A stretch of DNA of 64,000 nt from Fibrobacter sp. UWP2 (GTDB lineage Bacteria; Fibrobacterota; Fibrobacteria; Fibrobacterales; Fibrobacteraceae). The stretch lies in NCBI RefSeq assembly GCF_900141705.1, contig NZ_FQYM01000001.1, positions 62,001 to 126,000 on the forward strand, read 5' to 3'. Both the position numbers and the translations under genes were made by a program. Every line of letters starts with the position of its first letter. Position 1 is the stretch's first letter. Positions 15,026 to 22,718 of this stretch are shown here, one piece after another. The notes beneath the pieces are model-generated. The model was given only the letters and a program-made list of their open reading frames with translations, had not been told where the DNA came from and ran no database searches.

Positions 15026-17839
15026 CTATTCGTCTTCGTCCTTGATGCAACGGACGGAGTGACCATCTATCTTTCCATAATGATAACCACTAATAAGCGC
15101 AGAAGATTCTCCGTACAAAAGCCATAAGTAAGCAAATTCACCATTAAATTCAGAAGCACTCCAAAAAGTAGCGTTTTCTCCAATAGCGAACGGCTCTAAA
15201 CCATCATAGACTCCAGAAGGCAGCGCAGAAAAACCAAAATCATCCGAAGAATTCTTCCAATGATTGCGGAAATTCTTCGCTTGCATAGCTTTATAATCAT
15301 TTCCCACATTAGAATACAATACATTCCATTCCTCATTGTTGGGCACATGCCACCCTTCGGGACAAATCCCCTTGACTGTTTGAGGCAAACCACAATTAAC
15401 GTAATCATCCTCATCATCAACTTTAATATAACCACACTTTTTATTCTGTTTTGCCCAATAGATTGAATCAATAGCCGCACTCCAGGAATACAATCTTCCG
15501 TATTTTATGCAACTATCAGATTTGCTTTTATAGCACCAATTTCCATTTATCATACTCGGATAAATACTTTCATCAGCAAAATTCAAATTTTCCGCCATCC
15601 ATGTCTGACTACCAATTTCAACCGTACGATAAATTTGTCCATCACGTTTATCAATCAATCTCCCATAGGAGATAGCTTCATTGCCATAAAAAAGTTTCCA
15701 TTCATTTCCATAACAAAAATACGCATAATCATCATTGACGCTGCCATGGATTACTTGTCCAAATTCGAGGCACTTAATTCTTTCATTCTTTTCATAGTCA
15801 TATGTATCAATTTCAATGGATGTCGCGTTTCGCCACATTTTCTTATCGGCATCATACATGTAATAGATGTCTTTATTGATTTGGCCTGTACGTATTTCTC
15901 CATCATTTTTTCCGACACCCCAAGTCGCAGTATCCTGTTCAATGTTTGTCGCTTTGCGCCAGTTCTTAGCATCGCAAATATACCAGACATTATCCTTGCC
16001 AAGTCCTACCGTATCTTGACGGTTCTTGGTACACCCGCGCAATTCAAGAGCACAATCGCTTTCAGACCCGCTGCACCAACTACTATCTTCAAATACATAG
16101 CAGTTAGACTTGACTACATCACCATTTTTTACGTCACCATCTTTTCCATCTTTCCATTTGTATGTATCTTTCTCGATATCCGTCGCCAAACGCCATTCGC
16201 GATTTTCACAGATGAAATGCGTTTCAAGGGCTTCTGCGACTTCGTTAAAGCGTTTTTCGATGCAACCACCAAGCATTCCTTCGACTTCAGTTGCCATTCG
16301 CCAAACGGTCTTGTCAAACACATAAACAACGTCTGTCACATTTCCTTTCTTAATTGATCCATCAGTAGAATCTTTCCATCCGAAAGTATCCTTTTCAATA
16401 TTTATCGCTTCGCGCCAGCTCTTTGCATCGCAAATATACCAGACATTATCCTTGCCAAGTCCTACCGTATCTTGACGGTTCTTGGTACACCCGCGCAATT
16501 CAAGAGAGCAATCGCTTTCATACCCGCTTCGCCAACTACTATCCTCAAACACATAGCAGTTAGACTTGACTACATCACCATTTTTTACGTCACCATCTTT
16601 TCCATCTTTCCATTTGTATGTATCTTTCTCGATATCCGTCGCCTCACGCCATTCGCGTTTTTCACAGATGTAATGCGTTTCAAGAGCTTCTACAACTTCG
16701 TTAAAGCGTTTTTCGATGCAACCACCTATTTTTCCCTCGACTTCTGTCGCCACACGCCAAGATTTTCCATCACAATCGTATGGTTGTTCCTTATTCACGT
16801 TACCGAACACTATCTTGCCATCTTCATCACACTTCTTTTCATATGTATCATATTCCAACGCCGTCGCCTCATACCACAAATTCGACCTGCATATAAAGTA
16901 CTTGTCCGCATAAACGCTTGCAGCATTCTGGTTCTTCTTCACCTCGCCTTCGCGCTCTTTATCGCATGTCCCAAGGCCGTAGTTCCGCCACCAGAAATTG
17001 TCCACATATTTTTCAAACGCCGGGACTCCGGTAGAAAGTTTCCAACCTGCGATATTATTGCGAATCAAGGCTAGCCCGCCGCTCATGCTCTGCGTAATCG
17101 CCCAGTCGGCAATCTGCGTTGCCGTTTTCGTATCGTTCCAAACACCATCGGACTCGATGTCGGCAGCATAATTCGCCAATCTTTCGCTAAAATCACCTTC
17201 AGAGAGATTTCCTTGCATAAGCACGCTTACGGCAAGGAGTGCCGCACTCTGGTCGCTTTCGCCAAAAATATTCAGGTCTTCGGCATCATCAAAATCCCCC
17301 TCTATTTCAAAGGATTTGAGCACCTCGGTTTCGGCCTGTTTTTTTGCTTCTGCCACAGAAACAGACTCTTCTTCCGTAGCCAAGTACAGCGAGCGTTCAT
17401 ACGACAAATGCGTAAGCAAGTTGACGTTCACCTCATCGCGCTTGGACAGGTCCGTAAGCGCATAGAGCGTCACCTGCGACCTGGATTTTTCGCCGGTAAC
17501 CTCGTTCCGGTAAAAACCATTCGCCTTGAGGAGCGCATACTGCGATTCCAGCTTGTTCACCTTCACGGAGAACTCGCCCATGTCGTTCTTGATTTTGCCT
17601 TCAAAGCCAAGACCCGTTTGTGCCAGCGTTTCTCCGTTGAGTTCCTGCACAGTCACGCTGGAGCCGTTTACGAACGGTCCCTTCTGCGAGACTCCCGTAA
17701 CGGTCTTGTCGGAAATCGCAATAATCTCCTGGTCTTCTACAGACCCCCCGGCATTTTTACTGTCGTCGCCGCAAGCGGCGAAAAGCAGTGCCACGCTAGA
17801 TACGATCGCTAAGACATTATTCTTGGTAAAGTTTCTCAT
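15026..17839 (-). CDS. FISUMP (TIGR02145-type) giant lipoprotein
   Basis: 937 residues. A lipoprotein signal ends at LLFAAC. Residues about 50-290 form a helical module also found in the lipoprotein at 43959 (FYRNEVTGEKSRSQ, LLTHLSYERSLYLA, SDGVWND). Residues 290-720 are short repeats of the type WYICDAKSWREATNIEKDT, including a 152-residue unit nearly duplicated at DNA level. The C-terminal 200 residues (DGQIYRTVEIGSQTWMAENL, NWCYK, GRLYSWSAA, CPEGWHVPN, FWSASE, VRCIKDE) are the Fibrobacter succinogenes major paralogous domain, a fold found on many surface lipoproteins of this phylum. Its function is unknown. The ATG overlaps the TGA of the TIGR02147 gene by 4 nt. It is AT-rich compared with the flanks. 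Confidence 0.88.
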   Translation of the reverse strand: MRNFTKNNVLAIVSSVALLFAACGDDSKNAGGSVEDQEIIAISDKTVTGVSQKGPFVNGSSVTVQELNGETLAQTGLGFEGKIKNDMGEFSVKVNKLESQYALLKANGFYRNEVTGEKSRSQVTLYALTDLSKRDEVNVNLLTHLSYERSLYLATEEESVSVAEAKKQAETEVLKSFEIEGDFDDAEDLNIFGESDQSAALLAVSVLMQGNLSEGDFSERLANYAADIESDGVWNDTKTATQIADWAITQSMSGGLALIRNNIAGWKLSTGVPAFEKYVDNFWWRNYGLGTCDKEREGEVKKNQNAASVYADKYFICRSNLWYEATALEYDTYEKKCDEDGKIVFGNVNKEQPYDCDGKSWRVATEVEGKIGGCIEKRFNEVVEALETHYICEKREWREATDIEKDTYKWKDGKDGDVKNGDVVKSNCYVFEDSSWRSGYESDCSLELRGCTKNRQDTVGLGKDNVWYICDAKSWREAINIEKDTFGWKDSTDGSIKKGNVTDVVYVFDKTVWRMATEVEGMLGGCIEKRFNEVAEALETHFICENREWRLATDIEKDTYKWKDGKDGDVKNGDVVKSNCYVFEDSSWCSGSESDCALELRGCTKNRQDTVGLGKDNVWYICDAKNWRKATNIEQDTATWGVGKNDGEIRTGQINKDIYYMYDADKKMWRNATSIEIDTYDYEKNERIKCLEFGQVIHGSVNDDYAYFCYGNEWKLFYGNEAISYGRLIDKRDGQIYRTVEIGSQTWMAENLNFADESIYPSMINGNWCYKSKSDSCIKYGRLYSWSAAIDSIYWAKQNKKCGYIKVDDEDDYVNCGLPQTVKGICPEGWHVPNNEEWNVLYSNVGNDYKAMQAKNFRNHWKNSSDDFGFSALPSGVYDGLEPFAIGENATFWSASEFNGEFAYLWLLYGESSALISGYHYGKIDGHSVRCIKDEDE
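15970..16771. repeat. 456-bp-period in-frame duplication inside the FISUMP gene
   Basis: About 340 bp beginning at 15970 is repeated almost unchanged from 16426. The offset of 456 bp is 152 codons, so the reading frame is kept. The copies differ at scattered positions only. Confidence 0.85.
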
Positions 17840-18699
17840 TTTTTCCTCCTCTTGGCAGAAGGTCTGTTTTGTTTAGAATTCATATCCGTCAGCGGAAAGA
17901 ACTGCATGTTCAAGCGATAGACTTCGTCGGTCCTGGGCGTCATGGTCGCAATCGCATTGATGCGACGCCTGCATTCCGCAAGTTCCGCCACAACCCGGTC
18001 ATAAGATTCACGAGTAATCCCGACGGTGAGTCCCGTCATATTACGCTTCTCGGGCGGTTCATTTTTCAAGGCATCTACGGCAAGCTCCGCATACTGGCGC
18101 TGTAAATCAGAAGATACCGCCTTCGCCACATGGGGATCCATACGCAAGGAGCGATTACATTCGCGATAACCGCCATCCGCCCCCTGTTCCAGGAAGCCCG
18201 CCCGCACAAGAAAATCCAGAATTTCGTGGACTTCGCTCGTCGGGATTCGGTTCCTGCTCGCCTTGGACAGCTGTTTCGCCGTAGCCTTCGGCATTGCAGA
18301 GGCCAGTTCCCTCAAAAGCGAATTCTTCCACGACTTGAAGAAATCATATTCCTTGATCCCGACAATGCGGACCTTGTGAATGCGCGCAAGCTCGCCAATC
18401 TGTTCAAGCACGGCCTTCTTTTCCGCATCCTTTTTTGCATTGGCATACGCCACCAGCAGACAGAAGTAAGTTTCTTCGTACCCGACAAGGCCCATTGCGG
18501 CAGCCACTTGAGGCGCCGACTTATCGCCTAGATTCTTTTTCCCTTCGCACACATATTGCAAAAACACCGGCGAAGCAATCCCCGCCTTTTTAGCAAAGAC
18601 TCCCCATGAAAAGGGAACAGCGGAATCAGCCTTCCGTTCCCTATAAAAATCCCGGATATACCTCCGGTAATCGACATATTCCATGACGGGTTTCATCAT
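17836..18699 (-). CDS. TIGR02147-family protein, probable regulator
   Basis: 287 residues. The start PVMEYVDYRRYIRDFYRERK and KKAGIASPVFLQYVCEGKKN are the signature of the TIGR02147 (DUF4423) Fibrobacter family. Residues 30-75 read as a helix-turn-helix-like bundle and 165-215 as a winged-helix-like segment (SEVHEILDFLVRAGFLEQGA). The C-terminus is very basic (NRPSAKRRKK). The family is thought to be regulatory but no role is proven. It overlaps the FISUMP lipoprotein by 4 nt (ATGA), so the two proteins are made together. There is a 190-nt AT-rich gap to the divergent pseudouridine synthase gene, which must hold both promoters. Confidence 0.82.
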   Translation of the reverse strand: MMKPVMEYVDYRRYIRDFYRERKADSAVPFSWGVFAKKAGIASPVFLQYVCEGKKNLGDKSAPQVAAAMGLVGYEETYFCLLVAYANAKKDAEKKAVLEQIGELARIHKVRIVGIKEYDFFKSWKNSLLRELASAMPKATAKQLSKASRNRIPTSEVHEILDFLVRAGFLEQGADGGYRECNRSLRMDPHVAKAVSSDLQRQYAELAVDALKNEPPEKRNMTGLTVGITRESYDRVVAELAECRRRINAIATMTPRTDEVYRLNMQFFPLTDMNSKQNRPSAKRRKK

Positions 18700-18892
18700 T
18701 CATGAAATTAAATAAAAAAGTCAATTTTTGCAATATTTAGAATATAAAATTTGCTTAAATTTGCGCAAAATCACAAATTCTCAATATAAAACGTCATTTT
18801 TTGCTAAAATTCAGTATACAATCGGATAAAAAAGCCCATACATGCCAAATTGGCCGCATTCTCCACTTTCAACTTTTTCTAACTTGTCCCGC

Positions 18893-19933
18893 ATGATTAC
18901 ACGCACCATCGACAGAAACTTCGCCAACATGCGCCTGGACCGCTTTTTGCGTAAAGCCTTCCCCGACGAATCGTTGTCGGTCTTTTTCGCCGTGCTCCGC
19001 AAAAAGAAGGTGCGCGTGAACGGGGTCGTCGGCAAGGCGAACCAGATGCTCGCCGAGGGCGACGTCGTCAACATCTACGAAAACTTCAAGAGCGTGGCCG
19101 AAGAGGAACGCGACGGAACCGCCCACGCAGCAAAGCCCGCAGAAACGACCGCGGCAAATCCCGGTTGGGGCAAGCCCAAGACCGAAAAAGAGAAAAACGC
19201 TGCTTGGGGCGTCTCCAAAAAACTCGACATCGTCATCCAGACCGAGGACTACGTGATTGTGAACAAGCCCTCGGGACTCGCAAGTCAACCGGGCAGCGGC
19301 ACGCGCCCCGGCGAGAGCCTTGTGGAATACCTCTGGGAATGGGGTAACGAGGAAGGGCTCGACTTCCGCCCCACCATAGCCCACCGCCTGGACCAGGAAA
19401 CCTCGGGGCTTTTGATTGCCGCCCTCCATGGCGACACGCTCCGTGAACTCACGCGCCTCATTCGCGAACACGAAGTCGACAAGTTCTACTACGCGCTAGT
19501 CAAGGGGAACCTCAAACGCGACAAGGGCACCATTGACGAGAGCCTCACCCGCACCGACGCCGCCAAGGGCAGCAAAATGAAGGTCGGCGAAACGGGCAAA
19601 GACGCCCAGCGCGCCATTACGCATTACCGCGTCAAGCAGCACTACGAGGGCTACGACCTCGTAAAAATCAAGCTTGAGACCGGTCGCATGCACCAGATCC
19701 GTGCCCATTTCGCAAGCATCGGCCACCCGCTCTTGGGCGACACCCGTTACGGCGACTTTGCCCTCAACCGCGAAGTCAAAAAGGAACTCGGGTTGAACCG
19801 GCTGTTTTTGCACAGTTGCCGCCTCGAATTTGTGTGGAAGGGCAACAAGATTGTGCTCGACTGCCCGCTTCCCAAGGAACTCGATGACATAATCCGGCAA
19901 CTGAAGCCCATCAGGTTCAACCGGGAACGGTAA
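18893..19933 (+). CDS. RluA-family 23S rRNA pseudouridine synthase
   Basis: 346 residues from ATG 18893 (MITRTIDRNFANMRLDRFLR); an in-frame ATG at 18842 would add 17 residues with no domain. Residues 1-70 are an S4 RNA-binding domain, and the catalytic motif is HRLDQETSGLL near residue 165 with the conserved Asp. GRMHQIRAHFASIGHPLLGD closes the RluA fold. A Lys/Pro/Ala-rich linker (residues 70-110) separates the S4 and catalytic domains. The family includes RluC and RluD; which uridine is modified cannot be told. It is followed 22 nt later by the TIGR02171 lipoprotein. Confidence 0.92.
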   Translation: MITRTIDRNFANMRLDRFLRKAFPDESLSVFFAVLRKKKVRVNGVVGKANQMLAEGDVVNIYENFKSVAEEERDGTAHAAKPAETTAANPGWGKPKTEKEKNAAWGVSKKLDIVIQTEDYVIVNKPSGLASQPGSGTRPGESLVEYLWEWGNEEGLDFRPTIAHRLDQETSGLLIAALHGDTLRELTRLIREHEVDKFYYALVKGNLKRDKGTIDESLTRTDAAKGSKMKVGETGKDAQRAITHYRVKQHYEGYDLVKIKLETGRMHQIRAHFASIGHPLLGDTRYGDFALNREVKKELGLNRLFLHSCRLEFVWKGNKIVLDCPLPKELDDIIRQLKPIRFNRER

Positions 19934-19955
19934 AAAATTCAGGGGTTAGCGTTTG

Positions 19956-22718
19956 ATGAAACTTTGGGCATCGGTATTATCTTGTCTATTCTTGCTCGCC
20001 GCCTGTGACGACCATTCGTCCAGTTCCGAGGAACTCCCGCCCGAAGAGGACCTCTCGAGCAGCGTCCCCGAAAGTTCCGGCAGCATCAATTCTTCGGCAC
20101 AATTCGCCTACCCCAGCGAAGCCCTCATCGGCATGAATCTCATTGACGACGCGAGCAAGGTGGCTGAACTCGAAAACAAGATGAAAGTTTCGATAGACTA
20201 CGATTACTACATCGGGACCCGCGAAGTCACCTGCGGCGAATTCTTTGCCTTCATCCCCTACCCGCCAATAAAAACAGCCGTTTGTGCCGACGACAGCCTC
20301 CCAGTGGCAAACGTCTCGTTCTTTGACGCCGTGCTGTTTTTGAACGCCAAGAGCAAGGCTCACCACCTGGATACCGCCTACAGCTACACCAACATACTCT
20401 ACGACACCGAAGGGCACGTGCTGAACCTCGAGAGTTTCGCCTTCCACAACGACGCCAACGGTTTCCGCCTGCCCACCGAATCCGAGTGGACCTATGTTGC
20501 CTCCAAGGGGTGGAAACCCCAAAAAAGCTGGAACGCATCCAATTCAAATTTCACTTCGCACAAGGTGTGCTCCATTGGCAACGACAGCCAAGGCTATTGC
20601 GACTTCGCCGGGAACGTGATGGAATGGGCAAATGACTGGTACAGCCCCCTCTTTGATACGACCGTCGTGAACTACACCGGAGCCCCTGACGGGGGGATTA
20701 TCGGCAAACGAGTTGTCAAGGGGGGCTGCTACGCCAACAGCGAAGCCTCCATAACCCTGTTCAGCCGCAACGACATCTACACCATCACCTCGGCAACACG
20801 CTCCGCCTACATCGGCTTCCGCCTTGCCCTGGGCGCCATCCCCAACCCCACCTGGATGGACGGCAGCAAAAACACCGTCATAAGCAGGACCATCCCCCTC
20901 GCAAGCGCGAGCATCATCAAGAACATCTACAAGACCTACAACGCCAAGCTGGTGTTCCGCAACGATGTTTCGCAAAAGCTCAACCTCATCAAGTACAATG
21001 AAGACATCCCCGCCGTCATCGAGATCAACGACACGCTGAACGCCTACCACCCCGACATCTCTCCCGACGGCAAATACGTCGCGTTCTGCACGAACCTCGA
21101 AGGGGTCACCGGCAAATCCAAACTGTACGTGCGTGACTTAAACGAGACCGGAATCAAGCATGTGGAACTTGACGTCGAAAGCGCAGCCATCCCGCGGTGG
21201 CGCGTCCTGGAGAACGGCGACACCGTCATCACCTACGTGACCGACGCCGGCAACAACAAGGACAACGCGACATTCGCCGCCACCAGCACTTGGCAAGTCA
21301 AGTTCGAGAACGGCAAATTCGGCACTCCCGAAAAGCTCTTTGATGGAGCCTACCACGGCGGCATCAGCAGCGACGGCAAACTCGCCGTAACTGGAGCAAG
21401 GCTCCTCCGTGCCCGCGTGAACGGAGTCGACACCATTTGGTACAACGGCAATCAGGCGTGCAACGCAAGTCTCGCGATGGACGGCACCAAGCGCACCGTA
21501 TTCCTGGACTTTGGCGGGGAAACGGGTTCCGGCTACGTAGGCAGTTCCTACACCGCCCGCGAATACGCCTTTATCGCCGACAGCACCGGCAAACTCCTCC
21601 AGGCAATCAAGGCAAAAAGCGGATACACTTACGACCATGTGGAATGGGCTTCCGACGGAATCCACTCCAACATCGTGGCGACCCTCGCCGACAACAACGG
21701 TCTCCACGGGAAAATCGTCCTTATCGACCCCAACCTGGGAACGGTCACCGACCTCGCCGAGAGCGACGACCTGTGGCACCCCTGCCTTTGGGTCAAACGG
21801 ACGGATCCTGCGAACAGCTCCACCCATTTAAACCCCGACAGCGCCGGCATCTACTTTATTCCCGGCTACCCCGAAAACGTCATCCAGTGGCGCTACAAAA
21901 TGGAATCGTTCTGGCAGTTCAAGGATTCCGCCACCACGGTGTTCCTCGGTTCCTCCAGGTCCCACTACGGATTGGTACCCGAGAACATCACCAGTCCCGA
22001 TTTGGCAATCAACATGGCTGTGCCCTTCAACGTCAACCACGGAGTGTACTTTTTGGCAAAGAACTACGTACTGAACCTGATGCCAAAGCTAAAATACATT
22101 GTCATCGGCCTCGACATGGACCGCTTTGTGGTGCCGTCGTCATCCAGTTTTTTCCTTACCCTGTATAAGAATCTCCCCGGCTACACCTATGACGAGAACC
22201 ACAAATTCTGGGCCGGTGAAGACGTCTCCGAAATGTACGAAATGACCCACGGGGCGCTTGGTCGCGAATCCTACGCCATCCACCTGCTACCACCCCGTGG
22301 CTACGACGACGGCCCAGGGCATCCTTGGCCCGCTGTACCCGAGATTGTCCGCGACACCATTTGGAGTGCCGTGGACTCGGCCTCGTACCGCGAGAACTTC
22401 AACTACATCGAAGAGACCTTGAAGCTCGCCAAGGCCAAAAACATTCGTGTCGTTGGCGTGGAACTCCCCTCGAACCCCAACTACCGCAACACAGGCGCTT
22501 ATGGGAAAGAGGGAATTCAACGCAGCAAGGCGCCGGCTCTATTGCAGGAGATTGCCGACCTCAGCAAAACATACCCCAACTTCACTTTCTTTGACGCGAA
22601 CCAAATGGGAAACCACGACTTTTACGGGGACGTGGCTCGCGATTCCGACCACCTTGGTCACGACGGAGCACACCGTATCACCACGAAAATTGATTCGCTG
22701 CTTAAAACCTTGCCTTGA
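19956..22718 (+). CDS. TIGR02171-type lipoprotein: SUMF1-like, beta-propeller and SGNH-like domains
   Basis: 920 residues from ATG 19956, with lipobox LLAAC and a Ser/Glu-rich tether. Residues 55-290 are a formylglycine-generating-enzyme-like (SUMF1) fold (GTREVTCGEFF, RLPTESEWTYVASKGW, GNVMEWANDW, IGFRLALG). Catalytic cysteines are not conserved: KGGCYANSEA has one Cys where FGE enzymes have two. Residues 320-640 contain TolB-like propeller repeats (YHPDISPDGKYVAFC). Residues 655-920 read as an SGNH hydrolase-like domain with FLGSSRSHYG (block I Ser) and DSDHLGHDGAH (Asp-His near residue 898). Members of this Fibrobacter family are about 900 residues; function is unknown. The last 17 nt overlap the convergent paralog. 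Confidence 0.82.
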   Translation: MKLWASVLSCLFLLAACDDHSSSSEELPPEEDLSSSVPESSGSINSSAQFAYPSEALIGMNLIDDASKVAELENKMKVSIDYDYYIGTREVTCGEFFAFIPYPPIKTAVCADDSLPVANVSFFDAVLFLNAKSKAHHLDTAYSYTNILYDTEGHVLNLESFAFHNDANGFRLPTESEWTYVASKGWKPQKSWNASNSNFTSHKVCSIGNDSQGYCDFAGNVMEWANDWYSPLFDTTVVNYTGAPDGGIIGKRVVKGGCYANSEASITLFSRNDIYTITSATRSAYIGFRLALGAIPNPTWMDGSKNTVISRTIPLASASIIKNIYKTYNAKLVFRNDVSQKLNLIKYNEDIPAVIEINDTLNAYHPDISPDGKYVAFCTNLEGVTGKSKLYVRDLNETGIKHVELDVESAAIPRWRVLENGDTVITYVTDAGNNKDNATFAATSTWQVKFENGKFGTPEKLFDGAYHGGISSDGKLAVTGARLLRARVNGVDTIWYNGNQACNASLAMDGTKRTVFLDFGGETGSGYVGSSYTAREYAFIADSTGKLLQAIKAKSGYTYDHVEWASDGIHSNIVATLADNNGLHGKIVLIDPNLGTVTDLAESDDLWHPCLWVKRTDPANSSTHLNPDSAGIYFIPGYPENVIQWRYKMESFWQFKDSATTVFLGSSRSHYGLVPENITSPDLAINMAVPFNVNHGVYFLAKNYVLNLMPKLKYIVIGLDMDRFVVPSSSSFFLTLYKNLPGYTYDENHKFWAGEDVSEMYEMTHGALGRESYAIHLLPPRGYDDGPGHPWPAVPEIVRDTIWSAVDSASYRENFNYIEETLKLAKAKNIRVVGVELPSNPNYRNTGAYGKEGIQRSKAPALLQEIADLSKTYPNFTFFDANQMGNHDFYGDVARDSDHLGHDGAHRITTKIDSLLKTLP

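Noticed and set aside
15026-17839. Pseudogene by repeat expansion
   Set aside because: The frame is intact over 937 codons, and the 456-bp offset keeps the frame.
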